From NCBI RefSeq assembly GCF_021917145.1, contig NW_025813737.1:248001-312000 (forward strand): a DNA stretch of 64,000 nt, written 5' to 3'. Source of the stretch: Hypomesus transpacificus. Lineage: Eukaryota; Chordata; Actinopteri; Osmeriformes; Osmeridae. The position numbers were made by a program, and so were the translations under genes. Below the pieces are notes generated by a model. That model made no database searches, had not been told where the DNA came from, and worked only from the letters and a program-made list of their open reading frames with translations. Shown here one piece after another: positions 41,410 through 51,872 of this stretch (positions are counted from its first letter, which is position 1; each line of letters opens with the position of its first letter).

Positions 41410-41796
41410 TTCAGAAAGGTCTCAACCCATTACTGGGTGGGAGTTTGCGCTGGCGCAAGTACAATGTGCTTGATTGCTATGCTTTATTATTCCCTTAGAA
41501 AAAGTAAAGCAGGAAATTTGTAATCTATCAATATATAAGAAGAATTGAAGGTGTTTTTCAGGTAAGTCTTGAGGTAGGTTTTACACAATCTATTCTAAGG
41601 TGAGTACTATTGGTTCTTCTAGGTATTATTATGTATAATTTTTGTAAACAATGTTTTAACTGTTTTTCTTCTCCCTAGGAATCCATCCTTTCACCGAGAA
41701 CTGTGATTGGCCGCTTGTCATCAATTCGCTCCACACGGTAAGTATTTTTGAGTATTTGTTACAGTAAAAATTAATAAGTGCAACTGTAATTTGGAG

Positions 41797-41936
41797 TTGG
41801 GATTCAACCATATTGCAGGGCAACCAAGCCTAACCACACAAATATAATAAATCAAAATTCATAGTATCATATTACAACAAGAAATATATATTTTAACATA
41901 TATATATAAGAAAACTTGACAATATGGGAATCCCAA
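41797..41936 (-). promoter_or_regulatory. Conserved 3'UTR hairpin of PLE copy 2
   Basis: Arms 41797-41815 and 41920-41936 pair over 17 bp with a 2-nt bulge around an AT-rich loop, at the same distance after ORF2 as in copy 1. At least three stem pairs are changed on both sides relative to copy 1. Confidence 0.78.
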
Positions 41937-42033
41937 AAGGTCCGTATGAGCTACCGATACTCTCCAGGCGGAGTCGAACTGTATCCTCCTACCTCTACTT
42001 TACTGTATATCACAAAGGGACATGTAATACATT

Positions 42034-44256
42034 TTAATATTTTTCATTCAGACCCAACGGGTCGATGGTTTTCAATAAATGTATCCATGTTCTTTCTTCT
42101 TTTTGTCTTACAGCTCTGGACCAATCCTTCTGGCTTTCCAGTCCTTCAATTCTCATATTTAAAACCCCATGTGCTATAAAATGTCTATATAGGACCGTAT
42201 CTTCATTCCCTCTCCTGACTTGGTATTTATGTTGTGTAAGGCGAGTTTGCATGGAGTGTTTAGTTTCCCCTATGTATAGTTTTTGGCACCTCGCACACCT
42301 AATGGCATAGACCGTATTAGGAGTCCCAAAAGCTATTTGGTTCCTAATCGGTACCCCTCTACCTGAATACCTATTCCCAATATAGGTATTCCAGTTAAAG
42401 TGATTATTTTCCTCGGGAGATACCGCCGGTTCTCCATTTAGGTTGGAATGCACCAGTCTATCCTTGAGATTCTTGTTTCTCCTATATGCAGAAATTAGTT
42501 TAAAACGCCCCAAGTCTCCCAAGTCTGCCTGGGCCTGTTGGAAATGAAGCCTCAATTGACCACCCAAACGTCCCAAAGGTTGTGAGTATGTTGTCACCAC
42601 AGGTATCATTTCTTTAGCTTCCCTCTCCACCACATACCTTCCATTCACTTCGAATATTGTTCTTACTTCCTGTTTTATTTCCCTCAGGAACCGCCGAGAG
42701 TAACCCCGAGGCCTGAGGGCTTTAAACAGGATGGATGTCGCCTCCTCCACATCACTCAGGTAAGTACAAATACGATGGAATCTTATTAACTGTGATTTTA
42801 CTAGTCCTCTGTAGGTATGTTTAGGATGATAGCTCTGTTTGTGAAGCAAGGCATGTCTATCGGTCTCCTTAAAGAAGACTTTTGTAGCTAAAGTTTTATT
42901 GGCTTCCAAACCGGGTATAAAGAAAACCTGTGTGTCTAAGAACTCCAGTTTTTCCTTTTGGATGTTATGTGTAATTGTAATTGTGGGATGATGAGAGTTC
43001 AAAATATCTAAAAACACTAAAAATTGCTCCATGTCCCCTTCCCAGATGCCGAAGATGTCATCCAGGTACCTAAAGTACAGCGAAGGTAGGTGAGCACACT
43101 TTAAAAAGGCTGATTCCTCCCAGCCACACATATAAAGGTTGGCGTAGGCTGGGGCAAATTTCTTGCCCATCGCCGTGCCATGGATCTGCAAATAGTGCTT
43201 TTTGTTGAACTCAAAATCATTACGAGAGAGGCTTATTTCCAATAGTTCTAAAATGTAATCGTCAGGCCGCCCAGAGACAGGGAATTTACTAAAAGCAGCT
43301 CGAACTGACTGTAAGCCCAGAGTCGTGTCTATGTTGGTATATAGAGAGTTAATGTCTATAGAAAATAGAAAGGCATCTGCAGAAACTGAAATATTCCCAA
43401 CTTTCTCAACAAAATCATACGTGTCTTTAACAAAGGACGCATGTCTTTGTGAAAGTGGGTTTATGTGAAAGTCCAGAAATTCTGCGATGTTTGATGACTC
43501 CGAACCACAGTCACTAACAATAGGTCTACCACAAGGAATTTGACCAGGGACGGTCCACTTATCCAGGGCTTTATGCATCTTCGGCAGCAGATAGAACAGC
43601 CTCGGTCTTGGGACGTCCGGTCCCAACAGGTAGGTCATTTGCTTTAATGTTATTATTTTTTCCTGATACATTTTACATAGAATGTTTTTAATCATGTTTT
43701 GTGTTTCAGGTTGCATAGAGTGGAGCAGCGGCGCATAATGATTCCTGTTGGTAAGTTGTCTATCTGCCTCCAAAAGATATTGAGTCCTATCCATTATTAC
43801 TATTTGTGAGCCCTTGTCTGCCGGTTTGATGACAATAGCTGGATTGTTTGCCAGAGTGTTAATGGCTTGCAGTTCTACTGTATTCAAATTATGATTTATT
43901 TCCGGTTTTGGTCTGTAGCGTTTCAAGCATTCCAGATCTTTTTGGACAAGGGTTTCAACAGGAGCTGCCACCTCCCGTGGTACCCAACTGGATGGATCAG
44001 TGAAAGGTACGTGAGGGAAGTGGCTCTCATATTTGAAATGATCTAATAATTTCAATCTCCTGTGATAGGTGTGGAGGTCCCTGCGTAGTTCCCTGCGGTC
44101 GGGCTGCTTTGGAGTAGGGATGAAGGTAAGTCCCAATTCCAGCACCCTCATCTCAACCTCACTGAGTCTGTAAGACCTCGAGAGGTTCATGATGTTAGAT
44201 ACGGGAGTTGTGTTGTCACACTCCTCTCCCTCTAAAAGTTTAAATGGTCCCTCCAT
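42034..44256 (-). CDS. PLE ORF2: reverse transcriptase with GIY-YIG endonuclease
   Basis: 740 residues from ATG, intact and of the same length as copy 1. Motifs: FIPTPKQPDRRELRRDLH near residue 45-60, IVIKPADKGSQIVIMDR, motif A SIDINSLYTNI, motif B GTAMGKKFAPAYAN with the usual Pro, motif C RYLDD, LEFLDTQVFF, and a C-terminal GIY-YIG domain (TVYAIRCARCQKLYIGET, with the CxxC). All key residues seen in active PLEs are present, so this is the better candidate for an active copy. It overlaps ORF1 by 25 nt in the -1 frame. Confidence 0.94.
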   Translation of the reverse strand: MEGPFKLLEGEECDNTTPVSNIMNLSRSYRLSEVEMRVLELGLTFIPTPKQPDRRELRRDLHTYHRRLKLLDHFKYESHFPHVPFTDPSSWVPREVAAPVETLVQKDLECLKRYRPKPEINHNLNTVELQAINTLANNPAIVIKPADKGSQIVIMDRTQYLLEADRQLTNRNHYAPLLHSMQPETQNMIKNILCKMYQEKIITLKQMTYLLGPDVPRPRLFYLLPKMHKALDKWTVPGQIPCGRPIVSDCGSESSNIAEFLDFHINPLSQRHASFVKDTYDFVEKVGNISVSADAFLFSIDINSLYTNIDTTLGLQSVRAAFSKFPVSGRPDDYILELLEISLSRNDFEFNKKHYLQIHGTAMGKKFAPAYANLYMCGWEESAFLKCAHLPSLYFRYLDDIFGIWEGDMEQFLVFLDILNSHHPTITITHNIQKEKLEFLDTQVFFIPGLEANKTLATKVFFKETDRHALLHKQSYHPKHTYRGLVKSQLIRFHRICTYLSDVEEATSILFKALRPRGYSRRFLREIKQEVRTIFEVNGRYVVEREAKEMIPVVTTYSQPLGRLGGQLRLHFQQAQADLGDLGRFKLISAYRRNKNLKDRLVHSNLNGEPAVSPEENNHFNWNTYIGNRYSGRGVPIRNQIAFGTPNTVYAIRCARCQKLYIGETKHSMQTRLTQHKYQVRRGNEDTVLYRHFIAHGVLNMRIEGLESQKDWSRAVRQKEERTWIHLLKTIDPLGLNEKY
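44203..44244 (-). promoter_or_regulatory. Predicted -1 ribosomal frameshift signal, PLE copy 2
   Basis: T TTA AAC (44244-44238) lies in the ORF1 frame one codon before the TAG (44234-44232). After a spacer of about 7 nt, GGGAG (44230-44226 on the minus strand) pairs with CTCCC (44207-44203) around an 18-nt loop with an inner GTGT/ACAC stem. A -1 slip enters the ORF2 frame. Confidence 0.7.
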
Positions 44257-46290
44257 AAATTAAAGATCCTATCGGCAGTTTCAGGTGTCCAGTGGACTGG
44301 ATCGTGTTGCATCACCCGAAAGTGACGCTCTTCCAAAACAGGTAAGAAGTGGCATCTTTCAAAAATTATTGTGTTTAATTTCCTCAACAGGCTCTGCTGG
44401 TTCTTACTCAGCCGATCAGAAAAGTGGATCTGCGCCACATACACTGTGGCATGTGGGAACACCCTCTTGCAGACCCGTAATAGTCCCTGAAGCTGTTTCA
44501 GTGCAGTGTCTGGTTCCTGTTCAGAAAGACAGTTGACTAGGCCTACCGAGAGTAACACCTTCTCTGTTTCCAGGTGGGGTGTTAGCTTTGCTATTACCCC
44601 TCTCAGATGTTCACAGTTGGCTCCCGGAAAACTGTCTACTTGGATGTTAGCATCTTCAAAGGTAGGTATTTTGGAGAGATTAGAGTCTCCTACAACTATT
44701 ACGGGTTTTAAGACCTCCAAGTTCCAATCATTTATTTTTCTCCGCCTGTTAGGATGTCTAACGGGTTCCCTCCGACGGGTGGACGTGGACGGCGGCTGGC
44801 AGCACGGATTCAGGTAAGTGGGATCTGGGGAATTGGGGGAGGGGGGGGAGGGGAGGGGAAAGGTTGGGGTTAGGAATGGAGGGGGGAGGGTTGAGGTTAG
44901 GACCAGGGGTCTGGACCAGGATAGGCCTCCCATCAGTTCCCATAGAGGCACTGGGTTTAAGGATGGAAGGGGGAGGGAAAGGGATGGGGGTGGGGGTGGG
45001 GTTGGGGTTAGGGGCAGGGGACGGAAAGGGAATAAGGGTGGGGTTGGGGTTAGGGGCAGGGGACAGGAAAGGAATAGAAGCCCCAGAAAACCCCTTAGAT
45101 GAATCGGGTTGGGATGTTGGGGGCAAGATGGGGGTAGAATCCCCAACCGTCCTTGTCGTCCCATCCCGCCGTACCACTGCCAGCCCAGGACAGTTATTCT
45201 GATCCTGTGATACTGGGGAAGAAGTGATGCTATCTGTGGTAAAGGCCACCGCACCATTGACAGTCGGGGGATGCAGATTTGACCCTTCAACCTCCATCTC
45301 TGTGTCCCCCCATGGAGGACCCTGTGCAGCCTCTTCATCTGAGGAGGAATCCTCCATTCGGAGATCAAAAGAGATGGGGTTTAAAGGTGACCCCTCCAAA
45401 ACCGTCCCATTCTCCCTAGGTGTTAATAGGGCCTCCCTATAGGTAAGTGGAGTAGTCTTGGTAGTAGATGTTATGGATCCTATTACCGACTGTCTAACAT
45501 TGTGTACTTCCACCACAGTAGACCGTCTCGAGGACCCTGGAGTCATCCCCCCTTCCCCCCCAGGTAAGTATTTGTTCCCACGGATGGGGATGTCTTGAGG
45601 ACTCAACTGAGCAACGGAGGACTGCCCAAGGGGATCCAACACAGGATGCCCCTGGCTACCTGTTGGAGGTCGTGACCTGCTCAGGTTGGACCTCTGTTTC
45701 CTAGGGGCTAGTGTCCCCTGGATGTAGGGGGTCTGTCCCCTAGCTCCCTCAGCAACAGGTAGAGGTGGGAAGCAACCACTGTCAAGGCTTGGTGGGGTTG
45801 GAGAAGATGATATTTCTCCTGGGGCTATTAGCATTGTCCGCAATGTGTCCACAGATGTATTTGTGAATTTACGTTTATACCGTAGCTTGCTCCAACCCAC
45901 CGCCACCTGCAGGGCCTTCTCGTCCAGTACAGGTAAGTCCCCCAGAATTGCCCCCATCACTTCATCATAATGAACCCGTAAGATCTCTAAGTTCCCCTCC
46001 AACCACCTTTGAGTGTTAAGTTTAACTTTTTCAGTGGTATTCAAGGAGGGTGAAGATGGTTTGATGAAAGATGCCAATTTGTTGACCTGTTTTTTCATCC
46101 CAACAGGACAAGATCCTGTTAGAATTGATTGATCCAGAATTTCAGAGTGGTGTAATGCCTGTAGGAGTTTGAAATATTTTTTGGAGAGTGGAATGTTGAG
46201 ATTATTAATTCTCTCATTACCACCCCTTCTCCCTAAGGCTTCCCCCCTTCCAGTTGGGGTGGGGGGGATCTGCCTATGGCCCCACTCCAT
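44232..46290 (-). pseudogene. PLE ORF1 with SGNH hydrolase domain, one frameshift
   Basis: From ATG 46290 (MEWGHRQ; the frame runs further up without ATG). The N-terminal block INNLNIPLSKKYFKLLQALHH to SKLRYKRKFTN is well conserved with copy 1, then a long Pro/Ser-rich region with runs of NPNP. In the G/C homopolymer tract at 44834-44861 the frame changes: the upstream frame stops at 44758, while the SGNH part (VVGDSN, SFPGAN, SVGLVN, DPVHWTP) is read in another frame to 44232. The slip is in a run of C/G, so either mutation or a sequencing error is possible. Confidence 0.78.
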
Positions 46291-46526
46291 TTCCCACTGA
46301 ATAAACCGGAAACCACCCGATAGGGATCTCCAAATCCAGGCTGGTACCAAATTTTAAAATTATTTTCCAGTGTCTTAAAATGAATAAGTGCACAGACACT
46401 GAAGAAATCAATAGAATCTTATTTCATGTGGTCTATTCCTATAAGTCCCTTTAATTTTTTGCACATATAAAACTTTAGTTGCTTTTAAGAAAGCATTTTT
46501 TGGAGAACCTTTCCACTTAAAAAAGA

Positions 46527-46590
46527 GGGTTAGGGTTAGGGTTAGGGTTAGGGTTAGGGGTTAGGGTTAGGGTTAGGGTTAGGGTTAGGG
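46527..46590 (+). repeat. Interstitial telomeric tract (long, nearly perfect)
   Basis: Ten TTAGGG units with a single extra G, between the 5' end of PLE copy 2 and the TAR-B array. Confidence 0.95.
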
Positions 46591-47910
46591 AGCAGTTTCT
46601 GAAGACCCCCACGCCAAGCAGTTCAGTACTTCGACCCGCATAGGCTAGGGGTAAATGCACAAGTATCCTAGACCCATGTAGATCATCCATCAGAGGGGGT
46701 AGGGGAATGGACCCCCTCCAGGACCCCAAAGGAGTCCCAGGCCTGTAGACCTTGTCACGCTTGCTACCCGAGGTAAATAAATGCCTAAGCACTAAGAGGA
46801 CGTGAGCAACCGACGGGTACATGGATAACCCACCCCCGTATCCACTTACGGACGTGTGCAAACCACCAGGTCTAAGCAGGAGCATGCTCTGAAGTCTTCC
46901 GTCCCCACAAGTAAGGTAACCCCCGAGGAGGAGAGGTAGGAGACCTCTGGTGTCAAGATTCACGCGTGGGTAGCAGAGGTGACCGGTAACCGTAGCACAT
47001 GCTACATCCGAGTGAAGACACTGGGGGCTCCTCACACCCAATCCTAAGCGCGGAGCGCATCGGCGCGAAGCGCCGATTGCGCGGAGCCAAAGGTGTCCCA
47101 GCGGCAACGGTGATTCTGCGAAGTCCAAACAGGGTCCTCTTGAAGAGTAGTGGCACTGTCGTGAGTGAATGGATGCACATGAGTGTGTGAGTGCGTGCTA
47201 TACCTGTGCCCAGAAGCCAAGTCAATCTGAAAGTCTAAAAAAGGCCTGCCTGAAAAAGAGAGAATAACCTATACCAAAACCAGGGCGTGTTTGAAGAGTA
47301 GAAGACATCTGCACCTCATGTGCACCTGGGGAGAGAGCGGGTTAGTGGACAGGACACACGAGTGCCGTGAAAGCAAAATGGGGGTGCTCAGAAGAAGAGC
47401 ACCGCAGGTGTACATGAGTACAGGAAGGACAGGGCCTGTGAGAAGGGAAAAAGAGACAATGCGTGTGGATGTGGAGATGTGTGTGTGCGAGCGAGAGGAG
47501 AGTGTGAGAGTGTGTAGTAGGCAGAGCAAGAGAGGGGGCTCCTCGGAGCCAAAGCAAGGTTGTAGTCAAGAACGCAGAACTCCACTCCCCGGGCGGTGCC
47601 TCCTGCAGGCCCATGCCAGAACATTAAACAGGGATATGTGAGGTCCTAACCGGCCACGACTGCAGTTTCGCTCTCCTAAGAGCTCATCAGGTGACAAAGT
47701 TATGAAATTAAACCCCCAACGCAGGACAAGGGCCGTTCCTAGGACTATGGACTATCAAGAACTCAGGGGTGACGACCACAAAAAGGGGGGTGTTCGTACC
47801 CCCTGTGTCCGTGGGCGCCCACCAGAATCGGTCATCTCAATTAATCAGCTAGGGAAAAGAGGATAGAGGAGAGAGAGAGAGAATGCACAGAGTAGCAAAA
47901 TGTATGGACA

Positions 47911-47946
<36 letters not shown>

Positions 47947-50516
47947 GCAAGGTGAGAGAAACCCAGAAGGCATCTGTAAAAGAAAAAGTGAACAAATTAG
48001 GGTGGATGTAGTGCCGTAATGGACCTGTGAAGGAAAAAGTATACAGATCAAGGTGGATGCAGCGCAGCAGTGGATCTGTGAAAGAAAAGAAAGGTATGGA
48101 TCAAACACAGTAAAGAGGCCAGAGAAAGCCGTAGACACCGAAATCACAGGCAAGGTCAGAAGGGGTTGAGGTTAGAGCAGAGGGGGGACTTAGGGTTAGA
48201 TAAGAAAAAGGAGGGGTTGAGGTCAGGGTAAAGACAGAGGGACAGTAGAAGAGAAGACCCAGAGTCTAGACTTAAGTTTAGGTAAGAGCAGGGAGAGCAG
48301 AGTAGGAGGAGTGGACAGATAAAGAGATCAAGGAAGGAGCCAAGTGAGAGAGGAAGACCCAAGACAAGCACACAAGTGAAAGGAAAACAAACACAACACC
48401 GTCCACGTGAGAAACCTAGGAAAAAAGAAAACGTGTGTGATAATCAGTATGGGATGTGGGTGGACAGGAGAGACGAGCTCCACAGCATGAGCGTGGAGGT
48501 GTGATGGATGGACTCACAGATGGCCCCAGGTGAAGGAACGTCGAGGAGAGAATCCAGGCCACGTAGGGGAGGAAGCGTCGATGGGAGGCCAGCCTTGTCC
48601 AGAGCTTTGAGAGCGCTGGCAGAATCCAAAGAGAGCAGGTCTACTACCCAGAGGTCAAAGGTCAGAGGCTCCCAAAGGTCAGCACCGCACGCACGCCAAG
48701 TCCTCCAGACACAACAGCCACCTACGGTGCAGGGTGTTTAAGGGTCACGTCCGATATTCCCCCAGCCTGGCAAAGGGTCACAAACTGATCTTCCCCCGCG
48801 CACACACACCACCCATACAAACAGAAGTGCCCGGTCAAAACCGCCACCCAGGCCCCAGCGATAGGCTAGATACTAAGGTCACATCCGATATTCCCGAGCA
48901 CCATTACCTTTTTCAGCCATACCCCAGTGACGGCAGACCAAGGCTCCTGCAGCAAGCCAGAGGCCCCACAGGAGGCCCGAGCATCCGGGGTGAAAACGTA
49001 GCCGCAGAACGTGACCTCCCAGAGCCAAAGGCCAGAGACGGTCAGAGAGCAGAAACTGTCCAGTGGATGGTGCCATAGAGAGTCGGTGGAGCAGCTCAGC
49101 TTGTGTAGTTTGACCCAGTGGGGACACGTCCTCCCGGGTCCAAGGAAGGACGGCGGGCAGATGAACCAGAGCTGCGAGCAGGTTCAGCCTGGGGTTGAAG
49201 AAAAGCGCAGTGCAACACAGACGCAGGACCCGCCATGGTAGAGGTGAATACAATTCTGTAGGGATGCGGTCAGACTACCATCAACAGGTCTCCCGATGAC
49301 AGAGTACAACTGGTTCCACACTACGCCGATCGCCGCCCTGAGAGGTCCTCCCCCTGCGTACTGCTATTTAGCCCATTCGTCGATACCATAGCAGACAGAC
49401 ACCCCCGTCTAGAACAGACGTTTGCGGAGTGAATGCGGAGGACGTCAGGGACAGTTTGTCGATTGAGGCCTAGATAGGAAGAGGGGCCAGATGCGTAGTG
49501 AAACGCATCAATGACGGTATGTTTTGCCCACGACAGGAAGTGCTGTCTCCCTCCCAGAAGTCTCGTCATCGGCACAGAGTGGCTCGGTGATGTCCTGCCC
49601 CGGGGTAGGCATGGCACCGGGGGGAGCGTGGCCTCGTTCACACCCATGGATCCAGAGAAGGCCGTCTGGGGGCGGGGTAAGGACACGTCCACGGCCGGTC
49701 CAGTAGACACAGGAAAGCTGGGCCCGACACTCCATGATGTGACGAGGCCGGTTCCGACTGCGAGCGTGAGCCCCGTGCCGTCACTAGAAGACGGGAGAGG
49801 CCGAGAGGAGCGGAGAGGCCAGAGGTCAAAGGTCAAATGGAGTGCCCAGCAGGTTGGCCCCCTGTTTAGGAGGGCCTTCTTCTGCGGGGGCGTGTTATAG
49901 GTGGGGGTAAGGCTATAGCAGGGTGGCCTCCCGACAGTCAGTGGTGCAGAGAACCTCTCTGTTCTTCAGCCAGAGAGCGGCGTGAGGAGAGGAGCCCCCC
50001 ACAGCTCTAAACTGGGCCACAGCTAAAATACGTGTTGTGCGTTAGGGCGTGCGAGGCCCGTCCCCTTGGGACTATAGCCGTGTACCCCGTAGAGACGTTT
50101 CGTTGGCCCGCCCGCTGGGTCTCCAATATAACCGCGAGGATATGGCAGGATGAAATGAAAGGCCGTGAGTTGTCACGTGCAGTTACGCCATTTCAACACC
50201 GTTTCCCTCGCTGAGTCGACCCCATTGTGGGCCAGTCCCCCTCCAAGGTAGTAGGACGACAATCTTCTTTGCCTGCATGCTAATGCGAGACAGTAACAAC
50301 ACTCACAGTCCGTGTCCAGCCCAGGGAGAACCGCAGCGCACTCGAGGGGGAAGCGTCCATCTTCCAGACTGCGCTGTGTTGCACGTGGGGACTGAGCGCC
50401 CGTGGAGAGAGGTGGGGCTCACGCAACAAGGAATCCGACATTCCCCTGAGGGGCAATCCGGTGGCCCCCCAATGAGGCCTCAAGGCATGGCTCTACATAC
50501 GCAGGCAGGGTTAGGG
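46591..50516. repeat. TAR-B tandem array, unit 1 (3926 bp)
   Basis: Starts AGCAGTTTCTGAAGACCCCC and ends TACGCAGGCAGGGTTAGGG. Contains a 12-bp-stem hairpin (47055-47082), a (GT)12 tract (47911-47934), short A/G-rich imperfect repeats (about 47950-48100) and GC-rich DNA. None of the many short frames looks like a known protein. No RNA gene is recognised. Confidence 0.92.
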
Positions 50517-51836
50517 AGCAGTTTCTGAAGACCCCCACGCCAAGCAGTTCAGTACTTCGACCCGCATAGGCTAGGGGTAAATGCACAAGTATCCTAGACC
50601 CATGTAGATCATCCATCAGAGGGGGTAGGGGAATGGACCCCCTCCAGGACCCCAAAGGAGTCCCAGGCCTGTAGACCTTGTCACGCTTGCTACCCGAGGT
50701 AAATAAATGCCTAAGCACTAAGAGGACGTGAGCAACCGACGGGTACATGGATAACCCACCCCCGTATCCACTTACGGACGTGTGCAAACCACCAGGTCTA
50801 AGCAGGAGCATGCTCTGAAGTCTTCCGTCCCCACAAGTAAGGTAACCCCCGAGGAGGAGAGGTAGGAGACCTCTGGTGTCAAGATTCACGCGTGGGTAGC
50901 AGAGGTGACCGGTAACCGTAGCACATGCTACATCCGAGTGAAGACACTGGGGGCTCCTCACACCCAATCCTAAGCGCGGAGCGCATCGGCGCGAAGCGCC
51001 GATTGCGCGGAGCCAAAGGTGTCCCAGCGGCAACGGTGATTCTGCGAAGTCCAAACAGGGTCCTCTTGAAGAGTAGTGGCACTGTCGTGAGTGAATGGAT
51101 GCACATGAGTGTGTGAGTGCGTGCTATACCTGTGCCCAGAAGCCAAGTCAATCTGAAAGTCTAAAAAAGGCCTGCCTGAAAAAGAGAGAATAACCTATAC
51201 CAAAACCAGGGCGTGTTTGAAGAGTAGAAGACATCTGCACCTCATGTGCACCTGGGGAGAGAGCGGGTTAGTGGACAGGACACACGAGTGCCGTGAAAGC
51301 AAAATGGGGGTGCTCAGAAGAAGAGCACCGCAGGTGTACATGAGTACAGGAAGGACAGGGCCTGTGAGAAGGGAAAAAGAGACAATGCGTGTGGATGTGG
51401 AGATGTGTGTGTGCGAGCGAGAGGAGAGTGTGAGAGTGTGTAGTAGGCAGAGCAAGAGAGGGGGCTCCTCGGAGCCAAAGCAAGGTTGTAGTCAAGAACG
51501 CAGAACTCCACTCCCCGGGCGGTGCCTCCTGCAGGCCCATGCCAGAACATTAAACAGGGATATGTGAGGTCCTAACCGGCCACGACTGCAGTTTCGCTCT
51601 CCTAAGAGCTCATCAGGTGACAAAGTTATGAAATTAAACCCCCAACGCAGGACAAGGGCCGTTCCTAGGACTATGGACTATCAAGAACTCAGGGGTGACG
51701 ACCACAAAAAGGGGGGTGTTCGTACCCCCTGTGTCCGTGGGCGCCCACCAGAATCGGTCATCTCAATTAATCAGCTAGGGAAAAGAGGATAGAGGAGAGA
51801 GAGAGAGAATGCACAGAGTAGCAAAATGTATGGACA

Positions 51837-51872
<36 letters not shown>

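Larger units (their letters stand above)
41410..46526 (-). mobile_element. Penelope-like retroelement, copy 2
   Basis: Same architecture and orientation as copy 1 but a clearly diverged subfamily (ORF2 differs at a large share of residues). 5' leader short (46526-46291), ORF1 46290-44232 with one frameshift, ORF2 44256-42034 intact, and a 3'UTR with a covarying hairpin. Both ends abut near-perfect TTAGGG repeats, and the 5' leader is shorter than in copy 1, consistent with 5' truncation. Confidence 0.88.

Noticed and set aside
47911-47934. (GT)n tract as Z-DNA regulatory element
   Set aside because: Ordinary dinucleotide microsatellite; it only explains the 2-bp length difference of TAR-B units.
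48879-49253. Remnant of an SGNH hydrolase in TAR-B (a frame gives TIHWT near 49066-49080)
   Set aside because: Only this short motif resembles block V; no GDSN or block III is found in a consistent frame, so it may be chance.
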